From Corbicula japonica (taxonomy: Eukaryota > Mollusca > Bivalvia > Venerida > Cyrenidae), in NCBI GenBank assembly GCA_038501625.1, contig JAZAYU010000685.1, positions 118,016-182,015 on the forward strand: a stretch of DNA of 64,000 nt, in the 5' to 3' direction. Both the position numbers and the translations under genes were made by a program. The number at the start of each line of letters is the position of its first letter. Position 1 is the first letter of the stretch. This document shows positions 34,001 to 44,415 of the stretch, piece after piece. The notes under the pieces are model-generated. The model did not search any database and was not told the origin of the DNA. It worked only from the letters and a program-made list of their open reading frames with translations.

Positions 34001-37000
34001 AAAAAAAATAAAAATGGATTGATTCCATAAGTAGTTTTTTAACACTGTGTTTAAAATTTATATATGAACTTGAATATCTAAAAACCTGTGGTAAATCATT
34101 CCACAAGGAACATCCCCTATAAGCGAGACTTTATCCCTAAACTTTTGACCTTGGGAATTGAGAAACGACCACTCTCTGCAAATGAAAACTTTTGGTTGTT
34201 CTCACATTTAACCGCTTTAGCTATAAATCTTGTATTGTGGCTATGGACAGAACTAGCTAAAACAAAATGTTACATCATATACAAAGGAGCAGATTTATTA
34301 TAGATATTGAACACATGGCAGAGGATTTTAAAATCAACTATACTAGCCACAGGTAACCAGTTCATAAATAAAAATTCCTCTTGACCAATATGAGCTATAG
34401 AATCATCACAAATCTGATTAGTTTATTCTGTGTGACCTGCAGTTTGTTTCTAATAGCTTGAGTTGTACATTTACAATAGCTTGGGTTTCTTCGGATTTAA
34501 TGAAAGATAGTGAAGATATCTGTCATTTGTTTTACCTCAAGCTTTCAAATTCATAATTATGGCTGTCGAGTTTGATAAAAAATCTTGACATTGAACCTTT
34601 CGCAGAGATGTTAAGTGAGTGTAAGCAACGGCAACTCTGTGAAGGAGATTGGATCTACACTGTTCGCTATTTGAGTTAATTATTTTTTAAGCAAAAAGCA
34701 ACCAGTGCAGATCCTGATCAGATGGCATGGATGTGTCAGCTGATCTGAATCTACACTTGTCCCTCGTTTGACATTGCAGTTTTCACATATTTTAATAAAG
34801 ATGGAGAATATAACGCCGAGTCAAGCAGTTTCCAAGTGTTTGATTGAAAGATGCCAAAATATGCATTTTATCTTCAGCTGGGTTTTTAGATCAGAACAAA
34901 ACGGATGTAACTGGCATAAAGTTATTTAAAAGGGATGTGAATTTTCATTCTACAGTCATAATATGAGTGGTCAATTTGAAGTTTGTTATAATAGAATCTT
35001 GATATGTGATATAAATAATATTAGTGGAAGTACTGAATCATGAATGAAGTAACAGATAATACTTTGTTAATTTAATGTAAAATTCACTAAATTTAATGTT
35101 TTTTTTGCAAAGTCAGTAAAAAAGTCACTATAAAAGAGATTACCCAGTGTTGGCTACAGAGAGAATGTTATGACAATAGCCTATCTGTCTAATACAGCTT
35201 AACTTTTGTCTCTAACCATGAGCCTTTTTGTGATAGGGGAACAGTGTAGAACCAGATCAGCCGGCACATCCGTGCTGTCTGATCGTGATCTACACTGTTT
35301 GCTTTTTAAAATTTATTTAGGTTATTCCTGATAAAAAAGCAAAAAGTGCATACCCTCATGGCACAGATGTGCCAGCTGATCTAGATCTTCACTGGTCGCA
35401 CAAGCATTAGAATGTGTATACAATGAGCAAAGGGGTATTGAGCTAAAAAGCAATAATGCTACTGAAAAGATAATACATGCAAATATAGAAGTGATTATCA
35501 GTGACACCACATGACAAAATCCTACTGCAGATAAAACTTTTTTGCAAATTTTATCTGATTTTTTTACACAAAATTACCACGCTGTCTTTGAATAAAGAAT
35601 CATTTTTCTGAAACTTGGCAATTGCCATTTACATTTTAGGGAAAAATGCAGAAGTTTGTTATTTCAGAGGAAATTTTAAGGACCCACTACACTCCTCCCT
35701 TGCAAGTTCGACAAAAAGAAAATTATCAAAATCTCAATAACGGCAACATGCCGTTCAATGAAACTTTGCAAAATGAGTGTTACTAATGTATCTTTATTTT
35801 GTATATGGTAAGACACGTTAGAACAGTTAAGAAAAATAGAGAGATCTAAAAATTCCCCAAAAAACTTCTATTTACAATGCTGTTCCATCAAACTTTGCCC
35901 AAACCAATGTTATTAATAAATGTTTAATTTACATACGCTAAGACAAGATAGAACAGTAAAGAAAAATAGACCCAAAAAACCCTAAAATTATTTGCAACTT
36001 ATCACAAAAACCAAGCAACACTAAACATCAATTTAAATGTCTTGATGAGTAATGAGTTACTGACAACGATACCCACGGTCCTTTCGTCTAACAAATGTAT
36101 ACAATGTGAATTATTTGAAAAAGTGTGTTTGACCTTTAATTACTTCTTCGCGAAAATGGATGACTTAAAATTTAATGTTGATTTCTTTTTTCACAATTGA
36201 AATTTCTTTTCAAGGATCTTAGATAATTTTGTCAATATCATTTCACGCATGTTGACATTTGAATTGTTGTTTTGTGTTGCTTCATTTTGGTGATAAAATG
36301 AAAATAGAATTTTAGGGATTTGTTAAGTTTAACTATTTTTCTCTATTGTTCGAACTTTTCTTAACATATGCTAAATAATCGTACACTTATAGCTTGATTT
36401 GTGCAAAGTTTGATGGAAGTACATTGTGCCGTTTTATATTTTTCTTTTTTGTCTATGCTAAGCAAAGGCAAAAGACACAATTCCTTAAATGCCGACACGA
36501 GTAATTTGATACTAACAACAATACATTGTGTCCTCGTGACTGACATATGTAAACTTAATGAGATATTAGTAAAAGTCTGTTTGACCTTCAATTTCCTGGT
36601 AGCTTCCTGGTCGCGTAAACGGATGGCAATCATTGATTTCTTTTTAAGTAGTTAAAAGTTCTTTCACGTGGGAATTAAAATTATGTTTTGTAATGCATAG
36701 TTTTTGTGAATTGATGTTAATAGAATTTTAAGGAATTTTTAGGTCTAGCTTTTTTCTTTACTTTTCTAACGTGTCTTACTGTATGCAAAATAAAGATACA
36801 TTTGTAACATTCATTTGTGCAAAGTATCAATGAACGAAATTTTACCGTTCATGAGATTTTGATAATTTTCTTTTTATTGATGAACGTGCAGAGGAGGAGG
36901 GTAAAATGTTAAACATAAACCTATATAACCCTGTACTCCATATAGACTACACAGTAATTGCATTGGCAGAAGTGTAGATCCAGATCAGCCAGCACATTTG

Positions 37001-37384
37001 TGCCATCTGATCAGGATCGACTGCTTTTAGATTCATTTAGTTATTCTATTCAAGATGTGACCTGTGCAGATCCAGATCAGATGGCACCAATGTGCTGGCT
37101 GATCTGGATCTACACTGTTTGCACATGTGTTAAAACAAGTATATATGGAGTTAAGGGATAATGCTAAAGGACGAGAAGACAGTGACAAGAATATTATAAA
37201 AAAAGAGAGAAATATAATAACCTCTACCTGTTCCGTCTTCAAAAATAACTACAGCATTATTACTGAGGAGTGAGTAATAAATCTTCTTTATTTTTCCGCC
37301 TCCATGTTTGGGTTTAGAGAAGTGGATTTTTAGATTTCTTATATCAGTATTTTTGGGTATATTCCTTACCCGGATTCCTGCCAT
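29880..37384 (-). CDS. PARP14-like RRM / KH-like / macro-domain module, copy B (frame broken in exon 3)
   Basis: Exons 37228-37384, 33449-33525, 32810-33002 and 29880-31056 mirror copy A in order, length and phase (157, 77, 193, 1177 nt). The RRM starts MAGIRVRNIPKNTD and carries FSKPKHGGGKIKKIYY. The linker is about 240 codons and barely resembles A. The macro domain differs from A at about 10 of 150 positions, including VNSAN for VNAAN. Exon 3 is 5 nt shorter than in A: one codon plus a 2-nt loss that shifts the frame into a TAA. The other three exons are open. Exon 4 ends with the same phase-1 donor, but no following exon is visible before copy A. It may be a young pseudogene, a partial duplicate, an alternative 5' module, or an intact gene hit by a sequence error. 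Confidence 0.75.
31530..32600. repeat. Diverged tandem repeats in intron 3 of copy B
   Basis: The motif CTCCTCTTATTAGTGAAGCT and its neighbours GGAGTGTCACTGAATGTCA and GAAGGGCAATAC recur with divergence near 31540, 31690, 31855, 32410 and 32570. This is a low-copy intronic repeat interrupted by the MITE at 32103. Confidence 0.5.
32103..32331. mobile_element. Tc1/mariner-type MITE, 229 bp, perfect 36-bp TIRs
   Basis: CACTACTCAAAAGTTCTAAA plus 16 nt at 32103-32138 is exactly inverted at 32296-32331; TA borders both ends. A solo extra copy of the left terminus lies at 32061-32095. In intron 3 of copy B. Confidence 0.9.
32810..33002 (-). CDS. Copy B exon 3: KH-like domain, frameshifted
   Basis: Acceptor ATATCAG and donor CGTCAG-GTACTAC match copy A. 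The exon reads VYSTIDATLDAEASVIVQMK and then KDEMKW; after that the frame runs into TAA at 32908-32910. In the shifted frame the rest matches A (ITQEQDQTYRLLGNWFQLEW). A has 9 nt between the shared DEM codons and the next shared ATG, B has 7, so the net loss is 2 nt near 32918-32925. Confidence 0.75.
33449..33525 (-). CDS. Copy B exon 2: end of the RRM
   Basis: 77 nt between CATTGCAG and GTG-GTGAGAC, encoding VVDDVIKNKHKICNEPVEV and ending PLPEHV. Length and phases are the same as exon 2 of copy A. It has no start codon of its own and was found by homology to A. Confidence 0.82.
33690..34330 (-). pseudogene. CR1-like LINE 3' end, minus strand
   Basis: On the minus strand ESGRFSIPKVKSLGIKSRL is followed, after a one-base frame change, by YRGCSLWNDLPQVFRYSSSY and INFKHSVKKLL, the typical C-terminus of CR1-like ORF2 proteins. 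3' UTR follows to about 33690 and is shared with 25555-25700. It lies in intron 1 of copy B. Confidence 0.7.
34630..34765. repeat. GATCTGGATC-family MITE, diverged copy
   Basis: TTGGATCTACACTGTTCGC and CCAGTGCAGATCCTGATCAG face TGATCTGAATCTACACTTG. Same family as 36970. Confidence 0.6.
35240..35400. repeat. GATCTGGATC-family MITE, diverged copy
   Basis: CAGTGTAGAACCAGATCAGC and CTGATCGTGATCTACACTG at one side, AAGTGCATACC and GCTGATCTAGATCTTCACTG at the other. The adjacent ORF 35322-35510 is not convincing. Confidence 0.6.
35693..36903. mobile_element. Inverted-repeat element, about 1.2 kb, in intron 1 of copy B
   Basis: The arm AGAAAATTATCAAAATCTCA... GTTCAATGAAACTTTGCA... GTAAGACACGTTAGAA (about 35693-35870) is mirrored at about 36723-36903. 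Weaker internal copies of the same modules lie at 35880-36010 and 36290-36480. No target duplication identified. Confidence 0.65.
36970..37123. mobile_element. GATCTGGATC-family MITE, best-preserved copy
   Basis: AGTGTAGATCCAGATCAGCC plus 28 nt at the left end is mirrored at the right end (TGATCTGGATCTACACT), with TIRs of about 48 bp and few mismatches. It ends about 100 nt from the exon 1 donor of copy B. Relatives: 4320, 34630, 35240, 48105, 52495 and 53256. Confidence 0.8.
37228..37384 (-). CDS. Copy B exon 1: first part of the N-terminal RRM
   Basis: 157 nt from ATG to a phase-1 donor (ACAG-GTAGAGG), the same length as exon 1 of copy A and with about two thirds of residues shared. A TTTTCAG acceptor lies 13 nt before the ATG (exon start 37397), so a 5' noncoding exon is likely. 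Unlike in A, these 13 nt contain no upstream ATG. Confidence 0.85.
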
Positions 37385-37397
37385 GCTTTTATGTTGC

Positions 37398-38338
37398 CTG
37401 AAAATAATACAAAGATAAATCTTAAATTTTATTCGAAGTTTTCTAATTATGATAAAGCCTCAGTTTATTATAATTATAGTAACTAGTAACTGATTCTTGA
37501 AAAATTAACATCCAAATGGCTTTTACGCACATTTGTTTAATAGTTAAGCAAAATGAATGATCATTCTAAAATGCATTACATGTACATATGCATTTCTTAT
37601 TTTGTTATATCTATTGTTTGTCATGTTGCAATTTGATAAGCACTGCCAATTATATTGTTTTGTCCAATTTGTCATTCTTATTTCTCAAATCTAATAGCAA
37701 ACAACTACTGTAAATTATAGCCAAAAAAACTGCATAATTTGCTTATAAATCAGCCGCCACCGCCCGTATCCTTGCGAGTGTGTGAAGTGCCTGTAAAATA
37801 TATTATAATGTAGTATTTGGATAAAATTATAATAATCTGTCAATAGCGCATAAAGGTGCCTGTTCACATATCATGAAAAAATATATATTGTTTTTTAATA
37901 TCAACATTTACAATAAAAAAGGAAATCATATATACAAAGTAAAAATTTAATTTTAAAATTATAGTAAATTTTCCGTTTTAGACGGCGTTGTTCCTCGTGC
38001 AACATCTTACGGGGTTAATATCTCACAGCTTGTTCGCTTTTCAAGAGCTTGCAATGATGTAAATGATTTCAAAGAACGTTATCTTTGCATTACAGAAAAA
38101 ACGTTTAAAACAAGGTTATCGGTATCACAAATTAAGAACAACCTTTTGCAAGTTTAATCGCCGATATCCAGATCCTATTCATAAATACAGGTGCAGTTTA
38201 AAATCACAATTGCAACAAGGTATTTCACAGCCAGTTTTTATGGAGATTTAATTTATAAACTTAAGAAGATAAAAGGCAATGTTAATTTCTTCCGGTTATT
38301 CGTAACCATCTTTAAATTTTTGATCATTATGCTTACCT
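37398..38338. other. Upstream region of copy B, no gene recognised
   Basis: AT-rich sequence upstream of the putative acceptor of the first coding exon. Expected to hold intron sequence and, further on, a noncoding exon; neither is identified. Confidence 0.35.
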
Positions 38339-38647
38339 CTTTGGTTGCACGACGGTGGCAGGGGTTAAAGAGTTTATGAAGGTTTATGGGAAAATCTTTT
38401 CTTAAAAGAACCCGGAAGCTCTATTTGTTTCTTTTATCCCCATCATCGTGTTCTTGCTGATTTTACTCCAGGAGCTCTGGTCTTGGTAAGATCATGGAGT
38501 ACCCGGCCTTTGGCTATGCAATGCTATTAGCTTGTTATGTTTTATATGTTTGTGTGCTTTTGCATGCAACATTGTTGAGCCGATGGGTGGGTTGGAGTTA
38601 TTTCACCAAGACAACGTGTACTTGTTTTGTGATATGAGAACCTGTTG
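38339..38647 (+). repeat. About 350-bp dispersed repeat, copy 2, interrupted
   Basis: Aligns with 28919-29226 and then stops at CCTGTTG where the transposon begins; it resumes at 40271 with TTGGGGTAAGTGTGAGG. Confidence 0.85.
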
Positions 38648-40270
38648 GGCCTAAAATAAAATATTGTTTGTTTCCCCATCCACGACCGACCCGAAAAAAT
38701 CGGCGCGACTCGAAAGATTTTATCGTCGAAACCTAAATGATATTTTTTTTATTTGGTACGAAAAACCTGAAGACGAAAAATGCATTATTTCGAATCATAT
38801 TGAGTACGAAACCGATCGCAAGTAAGTATTAGAGCAGTCGGTGGTTATCAGACGCTTCGGTCCGGTAAAATGTCGCGTGTTCTCGGTCTGTATGTCAAGC
38901 GACTTTAAATCTAAGGGAAGCAACCTTTTCTTCATCATAAAATCCGGTTATTTCTCTTCAATCACAGAACGATGATTTGTGATTGGTTACCTGATTTCTA
39001 TTTTCTAATCCCGAATTCGATAACATCATCTAACGGCCATTAAATGAAAAATGTTTTTGGGCTGTCTAGCATTGGCAGAGAGGATATTCTGTGCTAAAAT
39101 TGGGGACATTTCAAGAAACACAGAGCAAATGCCGGCATCTTGGCCATTCATTTACGATTTTTTATCGAAATTATAAATGGCTTTGTTGCCTGTGTTGATT
39201 TTCATCTCACGGAAACAATAGAATGGAAGTCTAACAAAGTTTCATAGAATAAAAGTGCGAATGCGTTTGAAAGACAGGCGAGCGACAGTCGAAGAAAGTT
39301 ATCTTTGATAAACCGGAAGTAGCGTAAAAATATAATATTACAAGTACATCTCAACCATTTTCTCGTTTGTTTTTCTGTATAAAAATAAAGTCGGTCTAAC
39401 CAAAACTGGTATTTTAAGGTGGTTTTTTTTAAGTTTGTTAAAACTGAAATAAAATTTAATACAAGCTTCACATTTTGTTTTACACGAATGTACCAAAAAA
39501 GGACAAAAACTATTAAACATTTCATCTCCGTCTTTTTTCAGTCAGGCAGATTTTCTTACGGTCCGGCAGAATTTCATTGCTCATCGGACCGAACGACCGG
39601 CATTTTTTTAGCATTTCGCGAAGTCCGTAACCCAGGGAATATTCTATTTGCGTCTCTGTTAAATGTAGACACTACTCGTCTATGGTATCCAAGAAAATTT
39701 GTAGACTGTCACACAAACAATGTGTGGCATTGATGATTAAGTTGTTAAGCCTGTTGGTGATAGGGAAATTAAAAGCAAAGGAATATCAGCGGCTGTCCTG
39801 TTTGCAGCACTTGATTTGCGAAGGAGTCAGTGTCCTGTTTCATGTTAAAATATTGCAACACTGCGATGATCAGTACCTGAATATATCTACATTAAATAAA
39901 TAATTATTACAGTACCTATAGTTTTCATCGTCAAAATGTGAAGTTTGTATGAAATTGTATTTCCGTTTTAAGTAATAAGAAAGTATATTTCATTATTTAT
40001 TTATTATAACACTATTCCTGGGCAGGCTTTTCACAAGGACGACTTGGTCATTTTGCAGAAAGGTTTTCATCTATAGTTTATGTAAACTTGTTACCTATAT
40101 ATTTAAATTTAAGGTTTGGTATTCCCCTTGGAGTTAATCCTTGAATATCTAAATGTGGATTATTAATCTAAAAAATTTCAAATAAAAAAAAATATTTTGA
40201 TCTACCTACCTACCCATACTAAATCTGCTTGGGTCGGGATGGGGAAACAAAGAATATTTTAAGTCTGGCC
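38648..40270. mobile_element. DNA transposon, 1.62 kb, inserted in the SINE-like repeat
   Basis: The left end GGCCTAAAATAAAATATTGT, then TTGTTTCCCCATCC, is mirrored at the right end (GGATGGGGAAACAAAG... GGCC). TTG lies at both borders. Removing the element restores CCTGTTGGGGTAAGTGTGAG, matching the uninterrupted copies. No transposase is recognised; internal ORFs (for example 39202-39525) have no features. Superfamily not assigned. Confidence 0.75.
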
Positions 40271-40656
40271 TTGGGGTAAGTGTGAGGTACAAATTTTGGA
40301 GAACGAAGTGTCTCCTCGACCGGGCCCAGTCGACGTGACTATACGGTTGCTATTTTCTCCTGATAGGATTATAATTAAGTTCCTCATAATTAACATTGCT
40401 GTTTGATATAAGCTATTTCGAAATAATTGTCTAAACAAAGAAGTCGGTACTTCCGTACAATTGGTCAGGGGGTACGCGTACGTATAACAGTTTCAGTTTC
40501 AAGTTTATTGGCAATAATCGGCAAAATCATGCCTTTGGCCATTTACATTATTACATTATGGCAAAGACACAAGCATAATTACAAGCATATAGCATAATTA
40601 CAAAACAACAACACACAATCACATACAGAATACATACACAATTCACACAACGTATT

Positions 40657-43600
40657 TTACGAAACAGTCAACAATGCAAGGGTATCATTACGGATACGAT
40701 TAGCATCCCTAATAAATTTACATATTTTAAGAATAGTACACTTATTTTTTGAAGACATCAGATATTTAAATTTGTTTATTGAAGGCCACGATGTGGCACC
40801 AAAATATTTTCTTCTTATTTCAGAATATCTTGTACAACATAACAAGAAATGATACTCTGATTCAATAGTATTCTGGTTACAGAGTTTACAAATCCTATTT
40901 TCCCTATTGATATTGTTATACCGACCTACTTCGATTTCAAGAGAGTGTGAACTTAAACGAATGCAGCTTAATTGTTTTCTTAATGAATTGTTATTAATAA
41001 ATGAAAGATAATTCTCAAATTCAAAATTGGTTTTGAATTGTTTATAATAGTCTAATTTTGGCAGGGAATTTATGGTTTCAGACCATTTTTGTAAAAACTG
41101 GTCTCTGATTCTTTGTCTAAAAATAGGAAAGTAATTATAATTCACGTTAAAATTTTGCATTAAATGTGAAAATCCCAATCTATCAATATATTTTTTCATA
41201 GAATTTACCCAACTGTTCGGGTTTTCGCTTTGAAGTTGTTCATTATAGATGCGTTTTAATGGTGAATCTTCGTTTTTCATTATTTTTAACCAGAACTTAA
41301 CCGCCCTTTCTTTACAAATAACTGAAAGGGGGAACCTACCAAGTTCACCGTAAACAGCATAATTTGGTGTTTGTTGTTTGACACCTAAAACATATTTGCA
41401 AAATCTTATATGAAGTTTATCAATTTCTTGAAAATCATATATTCCAATAACTTCAGAACCATATAGTAAAATTGGTACAACCATACTATCAAATAGAAAA
41501 AGTTTAGTTTTTATATCAAATTCAACTCTATCAAAAAGTAGTAAAAGGTTATGATACGCCTTCAAGGCTTGCTCTGAGAGAGTTTTCACAGCATGCAAAA
41601 GGTTACCTGTATAATAAAACTTAACACCTAAGTATACGAAAGAATCAACCATTTCAACCTTTTCACCGTTTATAAAAATATCTTTAAATACTCTATTCCT
41701 TTCCCTTCTTTTTTCAAACACACATACCTTTGTTTTATTGACATTTATCTTTAAACCCCATTTTTCTGAATAAACATATAAATTATCAAGTTGAGTTTGT
41801 AAACTTTCTTGTCCAGTAGTGAATATAACAATATCATCTGCAAAAAGAATCAAATACATAGATAGCAAATTTAAATCATTTTCATTTAAATAATTGAAGT
41901 CTATACAGCTTGATATATCATTTACAAATAAAATAAATAAGAGAGGAGATAAAGGCTCGCCTTGTTTAACACCCAAAGTTACATCAAAACAATCTGAAGA
42001 TTGCATAGCAGAACCTAGCTTTATACAGGCTTTAACATTTTTATATATTTCTTTAATCATATTAATCATCTTACAGCTGACCCCAGACTCAACTAATTTT
42101 ATCCACAGAGCGTCCCTAATTACAGTATCAAAAGCCCGCTCGTAGTCCACAAAAGTGCACCATAGCTTGAGTTTATTCGCTAAAACCTTTTGAATAATGC
42201 TGTGCAATATGAATATGGCGTCAGCAGTAGAACGATTATCACGAAAACCGTATTGAGCATCATTAAAAACATTATTAATTTCACACCAGTTATTGATTCT
42301 ATTTCTTAACAGTAAAGAGAAAACTTTTGACATAACATTTATAATTGTAATACCTCTATAGTTTCCAGGATTATCGGTGTTTCCTTTTTTGAATATTGGT
42401 ACAATATAACCTTTACTCCATGCCTCTGGGTATATTCCTGAGTCGTATATGATATTAAATATTTTACACAAATACGGGCTTATAAATTCCTTTGTGTCAA
42501 TAAAAAAGTCCGCTACATTACCATCAATATCACTACATTTATTTCGTTTTAATTGTTTAATTGTTTTTATTACTTCCTCTATTGTAATAGGTTTATCTAA
42601 CATATCGATTTGCACAACATTATCTCTATGATAAAAATAAGATTCAGCATCATACTGCTTGTGGGGTGTATTCGACATATTTTCAAAATATTCTTTAAAA
42701 TCATTTACATTAATACTATTGTTCGTTACATCCTTTTGATTTCCAAATTTTTTTATATATTTCCAAAACTTTCGGGGCGATTTTCTGCTCATATTTGATA
42801 ATTTAACTTTTTCTCCGGAATTATATTTATTTTTTGTTCTCCTTTTTAAGTTAATAAAATCTTTTCTTTTTAATAGGAAATTTTCTTTGTTTACATGTGT
42901 TGGGTCATTTTTATATATTCGCTTACTTTCTAAGAATATGCGTTTTGCTTCCCTACATTGATTGTCAAACCACGGTGCTTTTTTCTTAACGACTCTTTTA
43001 TTTTTAGTACACATTTTACCAAAACAACTAAAGGAAACATCATGTATTATATTTGAGAAAGCATTTATGCAATCATCAATACTAATTTCGGCAGAGGTAA
43101 GTTTTTCTGTCAAATTTTTAAATTCTCCACTTTTTAAATTCAGTAATTCTAAAAGTTTTAATGTATCCGACGAGTTCCAAATTATTTTTTCTTTTGTTTG
43201 ATAATCAATGTTATTTATACTATTAAAATTGCAAGATAAGTTAAATGAAACAGGACAGTGATCAGAGAATTCCGTTATATCAAATACATACATACACTGT
43301 ACAGAATAAAATTTATCGTAATTTGTTATTAAATAATCTACGGTACTGGATAACACTCGATTTCTACATAACGATTGAAAAGTACATTTACCCTCTTCTA
43401 ATCTACCGTTACAAATTAACAAAGAATTTTCCTTGGCAAGAGATAACAGTTTGTTACCGTAACAGTTCACAACAGTATCATTATTTCGTCGCAAAGGGAT
43501 TTGCAAATTAAAAATATCGTCCGGCATATTAACAAAACGATCAAGGTTAATGTTATCTATGATCTCTGACCTTTCACCCGTTCTCGCATTCATGTCACCC

Positions 43601-44079
43601 GTTAAATAAACATCTCCAAGATTTTTAAACTTTCTAATATCATTATTTAACTGTTCAAAAAAATCATACTCAAATAATGTAGAATTACGGTTTTTGTAAA
43701 CATTTGAATCCTCAGGTGGTATATAGCACGTACAAAAATATGCATCATTTTCATTTTCTAAAAGCTCTTTTTTAATTTTAAACCAAATAATACCATTTTG
43801 GTTTTTTTCAACAAGTTCAAGGGAGCGTGAAAGCTTATTTTTAAAATAAACAACTATTCCACCACTATTCCGTTTTGCTTTACGGTTAAATTTTGGACGG
43901 TTACAGTCATAATAATCATAACCAGCAATATTTAGATTTGTGGATTTTGAGTGCCACGTTTCAGTAAAAAGAATAATATCATAATCAGATATAAAATTTA
44001 AAAAGTCATGGTCATTTAACTTTGACCTAATACCCTGGACATTCCAGATAAGAAAAGTCAACTGTTTCTGACTTGCTTC
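40657..44079 (-). CDS. LINE ORF2: apurinic-type endonuclease plus reverse transcriptase
   Basis: About 1140 codons. Residue numbers count from a TTG at 44061. Residues 1-275 form an EEP-type endonuclease (WNVQGIRSK at 6, TETW at 33, GDMNARTG at 155, SDHCPVSF at 266), which nicks target DNA. Residues about 490-820 form the reverse transcriptase (NYRGITIINVMSK at 567, QYGFRDNRSTAD at 603, FVDYERAFDTV at 637, VKQGEPLSPLLFILFVNDI at 698, FADD catalytic motif at 740, YLGVKF at 810). The C-terminus has a CKLC...H...C zinc motif at 1058-1076. No in-frame ATG precedes residue 157, which lies within the endonuclease. The frame continues upstream to a TAG directly after ORF1. Clade not resolved (Jockey/I-like group is a guess). 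Confidence 0.92.
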   Translation of the reverse strand, partial: EASQKQLTFLIWNVQGIRSKLNDHDFLNFISDYDIILFTETWHSKSTNLNIAGYDYYDCNRPKFNRKAKRNSGGIVVYFKNKLSRSLELVEKNQNGIIWFKIKKELLENENDAYFCTCYIPPEDSNVYKNRNSTLFEYDFFEQLNNDIRKFKNLGDVYLTGDMNARTGERSEIIDNINLDRFVNMPDDIFNLQIPLRRNNDTVVNCYGNKLLSLAKENSLLICNGRLEEGKCTFQSLCRNRVLSSTVDYLITNYDKFYSVQCMYVFDITEFSDHCPVSFNLSCNFNSINNIDYQTKEKIIWNSSDTLKLLELLNLKSGEFKNLTEKLTSAEISIDDCINAFSNIIHDVSFSCFGKMCTKNKRVVKKKAPWFDNQCREAKRIFLESKRIYKNDPTHVNKENFLLKRKDFINLKRRTKNKYNSGEKVKLSNMSRKSPRKFWKYIKKFGNQKDVTNNSINVNDFKEYFENMSNTPHKQYDAESYFYHRDNVVQIDMLDKPITIEEVIKTIKQLKRNKCSDIDGNVADFFIDTKEFISPYLCKIFNIIYDSGIYPEAWSKGYIVPIFKKGNTDNPGNYRGITIINVMSKVFSLLLRNRINNWCEINNVFNDAQYGFRDNRSTADAIFILHSIIQKVLANKLKLWCTFVDYERAFDTVIRDALWIKLVESGVSCKMINMIKEIYKNVKACIKLGSAMQSSDCFDVTLGVKQGEPLSPLLFILFVNDISSCIDFNYLNENDLNLLSMYLILFADDIVIFTTGQESLQTQLDNLYVYSEKWGLKINVNKTKVCVFEKRRERNRVFKDIFINGEKVEMVDSFVYLGVKFYYTGNLLHAVKTLSEQALKAYHNLLLLFDRVEFDIKTKLFLFDSMVVPILLYGSEVIGIYDFQEIDKLHIRFCKYVLGVKQQTPNYAVYGELGRFPLSVICKERAVKFWLKIMKNEDSPLKRIYNEQLQSENPNSWVNSMKKYIDRLGFSHLMQNFNVNYNYFPIFRQRIRDQFLQKWSETINSLPKLDYYKQFKTNFEFENYLSFINNNSLRKQLSCIRLSSHSLEIEVGRYNNINRENRICKLCNQNTIESEYHFLLCCTRYSEIRRKYFGATSWPSINKFKYLMSSKNKCTILKICKFIRDANRIRNDTLALLTVS

Positions 44080-44415
44080 CTACATTTCAACTGAGTCAGT
44101 GTGTTGCGCAGCAGTCTCCGGGGCATGCGCAGATGCAGTTTCCTGTAGATGCGCAGACCGTGTATTATTACGGCGAGTAGATTCCGGGACCACAACATTC
44201 GCAAGTTCTTTAATGGGAAGCGAATTAACAGTATACATTCTGTTTTCAATGAACAGTCTGTCTCTATCTAGTGTTGCTCGTTTATTTATGTATCTGGCCT
44301 TGAGCATCCACGGAATAAGTTGCCGGCGCCTTTCCTGAATTATTTTGGGATATTGATCGTTAACACCCTTTGAAATATTAGCGATAATGCAGCTATGCGT
44401 AAAATTAATAATATT
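44080..44415 (-). CDS. LINE ORF1, C-terminal part
   Basis: Open from about 44415 to TAG at 44080-44082. It reads IIANISKGVNDQYPKIIQER, then RRQLIPWMLKARYINKRATL, then DRDRLFIENRMYTVNSLPI, then a polar Ala/Thr/His-rich tail ending DSVEM. The ERRRxLIP...KARYxxKxAxLDxDRLxIxxRxYTV pattern fits the C-terminal domain of L1-type ORF1 RNA-binding proteins. A stop lies upstream, so the N-terminus is lost or decayed. It is in the same frame as ORF2. Confidence 0.65.
   Translation of the reverse strand, partial: NIINFTHSCIIANISKGVNDQYPKIIQERRRQLIPWMLKARYINKRATLDRDRLFIENRMYTVNSLPIKELANVVVPESTRRNNTRSAHLQETASAHAPETAAQHTDSVEM

Larger units (their letters stand above)
40488..44415 (-). mobile_element. Nearly complete LINE (non-LTR retrotransposon), 5'-truncated in ORF1
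   Basis: From an ORF1 tail near 44415 to a 3' end near 40488. The 3' UTR carries AATAAA about 15 nt before the end and finishes in CTTGAAACTGAAACTG, a short-repeat tail instead of poly-A. ORF2 is uninterrupted for over 1100 codons, so the insertion is recent. Antisense ORFs across it (41894-43511) are shadows. Confidence 0.9.

Noticed and set aside
41894..43511. Plus-strand ORFs opposite the LINE
   Set aside because: Antisense shadows of the intact ORF2.
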